From Deltaproteobacteria bacterium (lineage in GTDB: Bacteria > Desulfobacterota > DSM-4660 > Desulfatiglandales > B25-G16), in contig QMLT01000156.1 in the NCBI GenBank assembly GCA_003646875.1, positions 1 to 5,150 on the forward strand: DNA of 5,150 nt, in the 5' to 3' direction. Under the pieces are notes generated by a model. The model did no database searches. It saw only the letters and a list, made by a program, of their open reading frames with translations, and had not been told where the DNA came from. The translations under genes and the position numbers were made by a program. Within the stretch, counting starts at the first letter, position 1. Each line of letters starts with the position of its first letter. Shown here piece by piece: positions 1 through 5,150 of the stretch.

Positions 1-59
1 GATAGAGCGTTGGTCTCCGGAACCAGAGGTCGCGAGTTCGAGTCCCGCATCGCCCACCA
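1..59 (+). tRNA. tRNA-Arg (anticodon CCG), 5' end cut off by the window edge
   Basis: This is the 3' three quarters of a tRNA that decodes the arginine codon CGG. The visible parts are the end of the D arm (1-8), a 5-bp anticodon stem (10-14 with 22-26, including one G-T wobble) and a 7-nt loop CTCCGGA, with CCG at 17-19. A 5-nt variable loop follows (27-31), then a T arm with the TTCGA signature (37-41), the acceptor 3' strand ATCGCCC (49-55), discriminator A56 and a genome-encoded CCA (57-59). The T stem has one A-C mismatch (35 with 45). The 5' acceptor strand, expected to be GGGCGAT, lies outside the window. The next gene starts only 28 nt downstream. Confidence 0.93.
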
Positions 60-76
60 TACGTATGACATTTTCC

Positions 77-80
77 AGGA
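77..80 (+). promoter_or_regulatory. Shine-Dalgarno AGGA that fixes the start of the small membrane protein
   Basis: AGGA lies 7 nt before the ATG at 88. It is the only convincing ribosome-binding site near the candidate starts: an upstream in-frame ATG at 10 lies inside the tRNA, and the ATGs at 94 and 103 are 13 and 22 nt away. It therefore supports 88 as the start codon. Confidence 0.6.
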
Positions 81-87
81 TATATTG

Positions 88-408
88 ATGGCCATGTCAT
101 TAATGAAAAAATTTACTCTTTTGATTATTGGTGGAGCAATTCTCTATTTTCTGCTGAGCTACCATATCATAATAACGGGACGGGGTGTAGAAAATATAAA
201 GTTACTTAAAAAATCGACATATACCTTAAAATACACTATATTCTCCACGAGAGGCAAAAGTAATAAAACTATATTGTCTAAAGCCGCCTTAAGAGAAGAT
301 GGCATCGGAGAATTACTAAAAGAAGAGGGATTAATGAGTGATGAAGAAGAAGCACTTATCCTTGAAACCCTCGCTACCAAAGGATATAAGCCTGATCAAC
401 CCTTTTAG
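88..408 (+). CDS. small single-pass membrane protein of unknown function (106 aa)
   Basis: I do not recognise a named family. The frame stays open from inside the tRNA, but the real start is probably ATG 88, which has AGGA 7 nt upstream; ATG 94 and 103 are less likely alternatives. The protein has a short N-terminus with two lysines (7-8), one hydrophobic helix at about residues 9-29, then a soluble part of about 75 residues. The soluble part is basic at first (KLLKKS, 38-43) and becomes acidic around 85-95 (SDEEEA). The positive charges flanking the helix do not settle its orientation, and there is no signal-peptidase or lipobox cysteine motif. The layout, a helix followed by HIIIT and a conserved-looking LKK/T pattern, faintly recalls small uncharacterised proteins of anaerobic delta-proteobacteria, but I cannot name one. 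It probably shares a transcript with the tRNA, or has a promoter inside or before it. It converges on the heme cluster with 41 nt between the stops. Confidence 0.75.
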   Translation: MAMSLMKKFTLLIIGGAILYFLLSYHIIITGRGVENIKLLKKSTYTLKYTIFSTRGKSNKTILSKAALREDGIGELLKEEGLMSDEEEALILETLATKGYKPDQPF

Positions 409-449
409 CTTATAGACTATCTACTAAAGCCCTTGCTATCAATCATAAA

Positions 450-899
450 TCAAACAAGGTCAAAATTAACTAATATCTTAAATGTCTTCACCGCTGGAAA
501 ATTAAGGATTTCTCTTACCCCAGTATACTTAATTATTTCATCTATATACCTGGATATCGCTTTCATATTAGGGGCAACAAAAGTAAACCATACATTATAA
601 TGGTGATCCCTAAGATAGTTATGAGTTACTCCAGGGTATTTGTTAACCGCTGTCACAAATTTCTCGATCTTATCATCTGGGACCATAGCTGCACAAAGCG
701 TAGTGATAAAACCAATCCTTTGAGAGTCAAAGTTTCCGCCTATCCGCCTAATAATTCCCTCTTTTTTTAATCTCTTGATACGCCTCAGAATATTGTCCTC
801 AGAGCACCTCAACCGAACCCCTAAATCTTTATATGGTCTTTGGGTAATAGGGAAGTCAGATTGGATTTCGTGTAAAAGTTTCCTGTCAATATCATCCAT
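450..899 (-). CDS. ahbA/ahbB: siroheme decarboxylase subunit, AhbA/AhbB type (Lrp/AsnC-like fold)
   Basis: In the alternative heme pathway, AhbA and AhbB together remove the two acetate carboxyls at C12 and C18 of siroheme, giving 12,18-didecarboxysiroheme. The 149-residue protein has an N-terminal winged-helix part (about 1-55, opening MDDIDRKLLHEIQSDFP) and an AsnC/RAM-like ferredoxin-fold domain (about 60-149). The signature that separates this family from true Lrp regulators is visible: FITTLCAAMVP (64-74), then THNYLRDHHYNVWFT (92-106) with histidines 93, 99 and 100, and a closing NFPAVKTFKI (133-142). The start is ATG 899 with AAAGG 7 nt upstream. It is the last gene of the hemB-ahbD group, 67 nt after ahbD. 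Automatic pipelines often call such proteins Lrp/AsnC regulators, but the heme neighbours argue for the enzyme. I cannot tell AhbA from AhbB by eye, and the second subunit is not in the window. Confidence 0.88.
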   Translation of the reverse strand: MDDIDRKLLHEIQSDFPITQRPYKDLGVRLRCSEDNILRRIKRLKKEGIIRRIGGNFDSQRIGFITTLCAAMVPDDKIEKFVTAVNKYPGVTHNYLRDHHYNVWFTFVAPNMKAISRYIDEIIKYTGVREILNFPAVKTFKILVNFDLV

Positions 900-904
900 A
901 CCAA

Positions 905-960
905 AACCTTTGCTCTGTGTAAGGCAGTATGCATTAGGGAGAAATTTGATACAAAGGGTT
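905..960 (-). promoter_or_regulatory. possible hairpin masking the Shine-Dalgarno of the siroheme decarboxylase gene
   Basis: In the 67-nt gap after ahbD, the transcript segment AACCCTTTG (960 to 952) can pair with CAAAGGTT (912 to 905). This gives an 8-bp stem with one bulged C and a loop of 39 nt. The second arm contains the AAAGG ribosome-binding site of the next gene. It could couple translation of that gene to ribosomes finishing ahbD, but a stem of this size with so large a loop is weak and may be fortuitous. Confidence 0.25.
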
Positions 961-966
961 TACTGC

Positions 967-2037
967 TTAATTCTTACTGCCTTCTGGATAATACGCGCAT
1001 AATGGCTCTTCAGATAAATAATCCCCACTAAATGCATAGGCCCTTGCCCTGCAACCACCACAAACAGTAATATATTCACATCGTCCGCACTTTCCCTTAT
1101 ATTTAGAGAAATCTCTAAGGTCAGCAAAAACGGAAGAATTCATCCATATATCAGAGAAGGTAGATTCCCTTAAATTTCCAGAATTCACCTCCAGGTAGCC
1201 ACAGGGTTGAATAATACCTTCATGAGATATAAAACAATAGGAAGTCCCAGCCAGGCAGCCCCGTGTTACTGCATCAAGGCCATAGGTTTCTCTATTCACC
1301 TTCTCACCTTTTCGGTGTGCCTCCTGTCTCATGATTCTATAGTATTGAGGTGCACACGTAGCTTTAAGTTGAATAGTCGTCTTATCATGCTGTTGATAAA
1401 ACCAGTGCAGGGTATCTTCGTATTCCTTGGCATTCAGCTCCTGGCTTACCATATCCTTAGCCCTTCCAGTAGGAACAAGCAAAAATATATGGTGCGCAAT
1501 AGCCCCAAGGCTTACTGCAAGTTCAAAAATTTCTTCTAACTCAAATAAATTGCGTTTAGTTATGGTGGTGTTGATCTGAAATTCGATTCCTCTCTCTTTT
1601 AGGTATGCGATCCCTTTTATTGCTCTATCAAAGGCTCCATCAACCTGTCTAAATGCATCGTGGCGCTCCCTTGTAGATCCATCGAGAGATATGCTTACCC
1701 GCTTAATTCCAGAATCTTGTATCTTCTTTGTAATATCAGGGTTAATCAGGGTCCCATTCGTACCCATCACCATTCTCAGGCCTTTTTTTGTTCCATAGTC
1801 AGCGAGGGTAAAAATATCCTTCCTTAAAAGAGGTTCTCCACCTGTAAGGATTATAATAGGTTGACCAACTTCTCTTATTTGGTCTAACACCTTTTTTGCC
1901 TCGATTGTATCTAACTCTTGGGGATAGGGACCAAATCGTGATGATGCTCGGCAATGGACACAATTTAGATTACATGACCTGGTAACTTCCCACGCGACTA
2001 TCCTTAGTTGATCATTTTTCGGTATATATGCTTTCAT
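967..2037 (-). CDS. ahbD: heme b synthase AhbD, radical SAM protein with SPASM-like C-terminal clusters
   Basis: AhbD catalyses the last step of siroheme-dependent heme synthesis: oxidative decarboxylation of the two propionates of Fe-coproporphyrin III to vinyl groups, giving heme b. The 356-residue protein has the radical SAM motif CNLNCVHC (C22, C26, C29), preceded by the AhbD-like VAWEVTRS, then TGGEPL (65-70), which binds the SAM amino group. The C-terminal third has eight cysteines (261, 268, 279, 317, 320, 326, 329, 347), including CFISHEG..QPCGYL and CGGCRARA, expected to hold auxiliary iron-sulfur clusters. The CFISH/QPCGYL wording and the N-terminus favour AhbD over AhbC, whose equivalent region as I recall reads YCRI..TPCPY. 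The start is ATG 2037 with AGGA 7 nt upstream. Its ATG overlaps the hemB TGA by 4 nt (ATGA), which suggests translational coupling. It is cytoplasmic and requires anaerobic conditions. Confidence 0.88.
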   Translation of the reverse strand: MKAYIPKNDQLRIVAWEVTRSCNLNCVHCRASSRFGPYPQELDTIEAKKVLDQIREVGQPIIILTGGEPLLRKDIFTLADYGTKKGLRMVMGTNGTLINPDITKKIQDSGIKRVSISLDGSTRERHDAFRQVDGAFDRAIKGIAYLKERGIEFQINTTITKRNLFELEEIFELAVSLGAIAHHIFLLVPTGRAKDMVSQELNAKEYEDTLHWFYQQHDKTTIQLKATCAPQYYRIMRQEAHRKGEKVNRETYGLDAVTRGCLAGTSYCFISHEGIIQPCGYLEVNSGNLRESTFSDIWMNSSVFADLRDFSKYKGKCGRCEYITVCGGCRARAYAFSGDYLSEEPLCAYYPEGSKN

Positions 2038-2996
2038 GTCAATATCCTGGCTACATCTTTGGCAAAATAAGTCAGGATGAGGTCAGCGCCAGCCCTTTTG
2101 ATAGAAAGGAGCATCTCCATCATTACCTCTTCCCCGTCTATCCAACCCCGTTGCTCAGCTGCCTTAACCATGGCATATTCTCCACTCACATTATACGCTG
2201 CTACAGGAAGATGGATACGTGCCCGAACTTGGTGAATTATATCTAAATAAGGCAATGCTGGTTTAACCATAATGATATCTGCCCCCTCTTCAATGTCTAA
2301 TAATGCCTCCTTAATAGCCTCTCTGGCATTAGCCGGATCCATCTGGTAACTCTTCCTGTCACCAAATTGGGGTTTTGAATCTGCGGCCTCGCGGAATGGC
2401 CCGTAAAAGGAGGATGCATATTTCACGGCATATGACAGTATACCAGTATCCTTGAATCCATCTCTGTCAAGGGTTTCCCTGATTGCCCTCACCCTTCCAT
2501 CCATCATATCCGAAGGGGCAACAAAATCAGCCCCTGCCTCAGCATGTGAAATAGCTACACGAGAAAGTATCTCAAGAGTAGCATCATTATCTACCTGACC
2601 ATCTTTTATAATCCCGCAATGACCATGATCTGTGTATTGACATAGACAGACATCCGTTAAAACAACCAGTTCCGGCACTCTCTCCTTAACTGCGGCTACA
2701 GCCTTCTGAACAATTCCATCCCTTGCATATGCCTCACTTCCCAACTTATCCTTCACCCCTGGTAAACCAAAAAGGATTATAGCCGGTATCCCCAGAGACC
2801 ACACATCTTCAGCCTCCTTGACCAGTTCATCAACTGATAATTGATAATGGCCGACCATAGATGGAATGGGCTCTCTTTCTCCTTTACCATGTTTCACAAA
2901 TATGGGAAAAATGAGGTCATCTACCCTGATACATGTCTCTTTCACCATTCTTCTGATAGTAGAAGTTCGTCTAAGACGTCTGGGTCTAATTATCAT
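2034..2996 (-). CDS. hemB: delta-aminolevulinic acid dehydratase (porphobilinogen synthase)
   Basis: HemB condenses two 5-aminolevulinate molecules to porphobilinogen, the pyrrole used for heme, siroheme and cobalamin; it works in the cytoplasm, usually as an octamer. The 320-residue length is normal for the family. Key motifs are all present: RPRRLRR near the N-terminus, DVCLCQYTDHGHCG (115-128) with the three zinc-ligand cysteines 117, 119 and 127, APSDMMDGRV (160-169), Schiff-base lysines K192 (YAVKYASSFYGPFR) and K245 (IMVKPALPYLD), and VAAYNVSGEY (265-274). The three cysteines mark the zinc-dependent type rather than the aspartate-containing, magnesium-only type. The start is ATG 2996, with a strong AAAGGAG (3004-3010) 7 nt upstream. 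It is the first gene of the heme group, read straight into ahbD. I see no clear promoter in the 172 nt before it, so read-through from the ClpX-like gene is possible. Confidence 0.97.
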   Translation of the reverse strand: MIIRPRRLRRTSTIRRMVKETCIRVDDLIFPIFVKHGKGEREPIPSMVGHYQLSVDELVKEAEDVWSLGIPAIILFGLPGVKDKLGSEAYARDGIVQKAVAAVKERVPELVVLTDVCLCQYTDHGHCGIIKDGQVDNDATLEILSRVAISHAEAGADFVAPSDMMDGRVRAIRETLDRDGFKDTGILSYAVKYASSFYGPFREAADSKPQFGDRKSYQMDPANAREAIKEALLDIEEGADIIMVKPALPYLDIIHQVRARIHLPVAAYNVSGEYAMVKAAEQRGWIDGEEVMMEMLLSIKRAGADLILTYFAKDVARILT

Positions 2997-3168
2997 TTTT
3001 ATTCTCCTTTATCTTGTTTTTCCCTGTGAATAACATGTTAGGTCGATTGAGAAGTCCTGCAGGGATTTTGAACTCAACTTTTTGTCATAATTTCAGGTCT
3101 TCTTATTCGTGGAAGGCTTTCATGCTTAAAGTTATAGGGTTGGGACAAGTGGGTAGGTAATAATTGGT
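2997..3168 (-). other. intergenic region between the ClpX-like gene and hemB
   Basis: These 172 nt hold the hemB ribosome-binding site (3004-3010) and two short palindromes, TAACATGTTA (3031-3040) and CCTGCAGG (3056-3063). I found no GC-rich hairpin with a T run that would end the ClpX-like transcript, and no -35/-10 pair with proper spacing for hemB. Whether the two are one operon is open. Confidence 0.5.
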
Positions 3169-4968
3169 TCAGGATATCATCGAATCTCGGCTATAATATT
3201 TTTTGATCAGGCTATCGATATATTTTTCCGGATCTACAACTGCCTCCCTGGTAATAGTAAAGGCTCCCAAGCCAACCCGATCTCTGACTAATTTAAGACC
3301 ATATTCCAATTCATTAGCCAGGTTAAGGCATATCTCGTTAATATCCTTATCTTGAAAAATGGCAATCCTTATTATCTCGTCAATAGCGCTATCTGCTAAA
3401 CTGACATTAATTCCTAATTGGGAAAACAGCCCTTCATTATTGCCCTTTACCAAATCATACATCTCCTTAAAATCTCTAAAAGCAGAATCAATATCAGATA
3501 TAGACCTAAGCGCATGTTCAGCAATCAAATCTACCCTCTCTTCATATAATTTTAAATCCGATTGTGCCTCAAATTCCTTTGCCCTATCCGCTACAGTCCT
3601 CTTTGCTCTCTTTTTTTCATTTACAACTGCCCTTTCAAATCGTTTTCTCATCTGAGGATCACTCATATCACTATCTGATTCAACCCGTTTAAGCTCTCGC
3701 GTTGGGTTTTTAACAAGCTCCGGAGTCACCAACAGTTTTGTTACACCAGTAGAAGGAAGACGTTTCTCAAAAGGCATAAGCGTTCTCTCGACAGCGCTAA
3801 CTAAACCCCTTGCGCCTGTCTTCTCCTGGGCAGCCATCTCTGATAATTCTTCAAGCGCACTATCTTCAAACTTAATATTAATACTATATGCCATAAAATC
3901 CCTTTTCTTGCTGAGTATAATAGGATTATTTGGGTTTTTAAGAATTTCTACAAGGTCATCTTTTAATAGCTCATCAAGAACAACAATTACCGGAAGGCGA
4001 CCTATAAACTCGGACTCAAATCCAAACTCGATAAGGTCATGTGCCCTTACCTCTTTAAGAATATCCAAATCTACTTGAGTGGAATGAACATCTGCCTCAA
4101 ATCCTATACCTTTACGTTTGAGCCTTTTTTTAATAATATCTGGCAATCCTTCAAAGGCACCACTCATAATAAAAAGTATATTTTTTGTATTTACAACCTG
4201 CTTTTCTCTTTTCCCGGTTCTTCGGTAATGTTCAATAGCCTGTATCTGCGAGATTGGGTCGTGAGGAACCTTCAGGTCTACATCAGTTTCTTCCATTGGT
4301 TTTAGGAGGGCCCTTTGTACCCCTGCCCTTGAAACATCATGACCGATAATATTTTGGCTGGAAGCAATCTTGTCGATCTCGTCTATGTAAATAATACCAT
4401 TTTCGGCCAGCTTGATATCATCGTTAGCTTCATACACCAGATCCCTTACCAAATCTTCCACATCACCACCTACATAACCTGTTTCACTGAATTTCGTAGC
4501 GTCACCCTTAACAAACGGAACACCTATTTTTTGGGCAATCAATTTTATCAAATATGTCTTGCCAACACCTGTTGGGCCTATCATAAGGATATTGTTTTTA
4601 ATCATCCCCACAGAAAAGGGATTTTCTTTATTAGATCGCTTAAACATGGATTTTATTCGGTTAAAATGGGTGCAGATTTTTGTAGCGAGCACTCCTTTGG
4701 CTTGATTTTGCTTAACTACATATCCATCCAAATAGGAATCTAATTCCTCGGGTTTCATGTCAAAAGCAGGAACGCCAGGCTTCTTGAAGCCAGCCTTTCC
4801 ACCTTCATCTGTTTTTTTCGGATCACTCTGAGGAAAGAGGATAGGAGAGATTATCTTTATCCGATCACCGTATTTCTTGGAAAGATAGTCGCTAAGCTCC
4901 TTCTCAAGTTCCTTTTGATTAGGAATTTTCTGCTCTTTCTCTTCTTGTAAATTATCTTCAAATTCCAT
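3169..4968 (-). CDS. ClpX-like AAA+ unfoldase without zinc-binding domain, with a long C-terminal extension (599 aa)
   Basis: This is an ATP-driven protein unfoldase related to ClpX, probably cytoplasmic. The order is: a charged N-terminus of about 70 residues with no zinc-binding cysteines; the ClpX-type entry KPEELDSYLDGYVV (72-85); Walker A GPTGVGKT (131-138); pore-1 loop GYVG (164-167); Walker B IIYIDEID (192-199); a rewritten pore-2 region (226-259); an IGF tripeptide (288-290) at the ClpP-docking position; arginine finger R324 in EFIGRLP; and sensor 2 in TGARGL (384-389). After the lid domain comes a charged helical stretch (about 430-515), then a segment (about 519-590) resembling the lid domain again. 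E. coli ClpX has 424 residues, so this is much longer. The start is ATG 4968, with a modest AGGGG 9 nt upstream. It probably works with ClpP or uses the IGF loop otherwise; the substrate is unknown. A housekeeping clpX presumably exists elsewhere, so I give no gene symbol. Confidence 0.9.
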   Translation of the reverse strand: MEFEDNLQEEKEQKIPNQKELEKELSDYLSKKYGDRIKIISPILFPQSDPKKTDEGGKAGFKKPGVPAFDMKPEELDSYLDGYVVKQNQAKGVLATKICTHFNRIKSMFKRSNKENPFSVGMIKNNILMIGPTGVGKTYLIKLIAQKIGVPFVKGDATKFSETGYVGGDVEDLVRDLVYEANDDIKLAENGIIYIDEIDKIASSQNIIGHDVSRAGVQRALLKPMEETDVDLKVPHDPISQIQAIEHYRRTGKREKQVVNTKNILFIMSGAFEGLPDIIKKRLKRKGIGFEADVHSTQVDLDILKEVRAHDLIEFGFESEFIGRLPVIVVLDELLKDDLVEILKNPNNPIILSKKRDFMAYSINIKFEDSALEELSEMAAQEKTGARGLVSAVERTLMPFEKRLPSTGVTKLLVTPELVKNPTRELKRVESDSDMSDPQMRKRFERAVVNEKKRAKRTVADRAKEFEAQSDLKLYEERVDLIAEHALRSISDIDSAFRDFKEMYDLVKGNNEGLFSQLGINVSLADSAIDEIIRIAIFQDKDINEICLNLANELEYGLKLVRDRVGLGAFTITREAVVDPEKYIDSLIKKYYSRDSMIS

Positions 4969-4997
4969 TCACATACACCCCTGGTAACATCTTTAAA

Positions 4998-5020
4998 AAT
5001 TATGAAATATTTCAATAATT
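4998..5020. repeat. AT-rich inverted repeat at the start of the ClpX-like transcript
   Basis: AATTAT-GAAATATTTC-A-ATAATT forms a near-perfect inverted repeat: a 12-bp perfect palindrome (TGAAATATTTCA, 5003-5014) extends to 9-bp arms around a 4-nt centre if one A (5014) is bulged. It begins 3 nt past the predicted -10 box and covers the expected transcription start and the first part of the leader. It could be a repressor operator or a weak leader hairpin. It does not reach the ribosome-binding site (4978-4982). AT-richness makes chance palindromes more likely. Confidence 0.4.
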
Positions 5021-5023
5021 CTT

Positions 5024-5052
5024 ATTATAGTCATTATGCTTAATTTTTGCAA
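5024..5052 (-). promoter_or_regulatory. sigma70-type promoter of the ClpX-like gene
   Basis: Read on the minus strand, TTGCAA (5052-5047) and a consensus TATAAT (5029-5024) are separated by exactly 17 bp. The expected transcription start is near 5017, giving a leader of about 49 nt. The -10 box is perfect and the -35 box matches four of six consensus positions. The sequence does not look like a sigma32 or sigma54 promoter, and no CIRCE element is present, so classical heat-shock control is not indicated. Confidence 0.75.
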
Positions 5053-5150
5053 CCTATTTTCAGAATTAACTCCTCGATGCACCCTTTCTTCACTGCGAGC
5101 ATACAGCCTTATAAGATACGGCTGACAAGCACTATAAGATAATGTTTTGC

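Noticed and set aside
58..67. Palindrome CATACGTATG at the tRNA 3' end, and the tRNA end as a phage or island attachment site
   Set aside because: The palindrome is within chance expectation. No second copy of the tRNA 3' end and no integrase gene are visible in the window.
431..460. Terminator between the two convergent genes (CCTTG/CAAGG)
   Set aside because: The stem has only 5 bp with a long loop, no T run on either strand, and overlaps the end of a coding region.
450..899. Lrp/AsnC-family transcription regulator instead of an enzyme
   Set aside because: The THNYLRDHHYNVWFT signature and position directly after ahbD match siroheme decarboxylases; a DNA-binding role is not excluded but is not needed.
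1207..1539. Plus-strand open frames inside ahbD, hemB and the ClpX-like gene
   Set aside because: They lie wholly or mostly opposite genes with complete, conserved motifs, have no ribosome-binding sites of note and resemble no protein family.
3031..3063. Perfect palindromes TAACATGTTA (3031-3040) and CCTGCAGG (3056-3063) upstream of hemB as operators
   Set aside because: About five 10-bp palindromes are expected by chance in a window of this size, and no promoter could be placed next to them.
5104..5141. Weak hairpin (CAGCC/GGCTG, 5104-5124) and two copies of TATAAGATA (5110-5118 and 5133-5141, 23 bp apart) upstream of the ClpX-like promoter
   Set aside because: A 5-bp stem with an 11-nt loop and a 9-bp AT-rich repeat are close to chance expectation; only conservation would make them activator sites.
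4993..5150. Open frame of 51 codons on the minus strand running in from the right edge to a TAA at 4993-4995, possibly the end of an upstream gene
   Set aside because: It covers the well-formed promoter and the palindrome, the composition is not protein-like toward its end, and I recognise no family. The upstream part could still be coding, but the window gives no support.

Overview
The window reads as a chromosomal segment of an AT-rich anaerobic bacterium. The best clue is a heme-gene cluster, hemB with ahbD and a siroheme decarboxylase subunit. These belong to the siroheme-dependent (alternative) heme route, known from sulfate-reducing Desulfobacterota, some other anaerobic bacteria and methanogenic archaea. 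The bacterial tRNA with encoded CCA, the sigma70-type promoter and the ClpX-like ATPase point to a bacterium. A Desulfobacterota-like host is my inference; other anaerobic lineages cannot be excluded.

Layout, left to right: the 3' part of a tRNA-Arg (anticodon CCG) runs in from the left edge (1-59, +). It is followed at once by a small single-pass membrane protein of unknown function (88-408, +). Convergent to this, three minus-strand heme genes are read in the order hemB (2034-2996), ahbD (967-2037) and ahbA/ahbB-type (450-899). hemB and ahbD overlap by 4 nt (ATGA). ahbD and the decarboxylase gene are separated by 67 nt, which can fold to mask the second gene's Shine-Dalgarno. Upstream on the same strand, 172 nt away, lies a 599-residue ClpX-like AAA+ unfoldase (3169-4968). 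Its leader (4969-5150) carries a good sigma70 promoter and an AT-rich inverted repeat lying over the predicted transcription start.

The heme genes supply an early step (two ALA to porphobilinogen, HemB), the siroheme decarboxylation step (AhbA/B) and the last step (Fe-coproporphyrin III to heme b, AhbD). AhbC, the partner decarboxylase subunit and the uroporphyrinogen/siroheme enzymes are not in the window.

The most unusual object is the ClpX-like protein. It lacks the ClpX zinc-binding domain and has a longer, rewritten second pore loop. It keeps the ClpP-docking IGF tripeptide and all ATPase motifs, and it ends in a long extension whose last ~80 residues look like a degenerate second copy of its own AAA+ lid domain. 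No CRISPR array, transposon or phage gene is visible.
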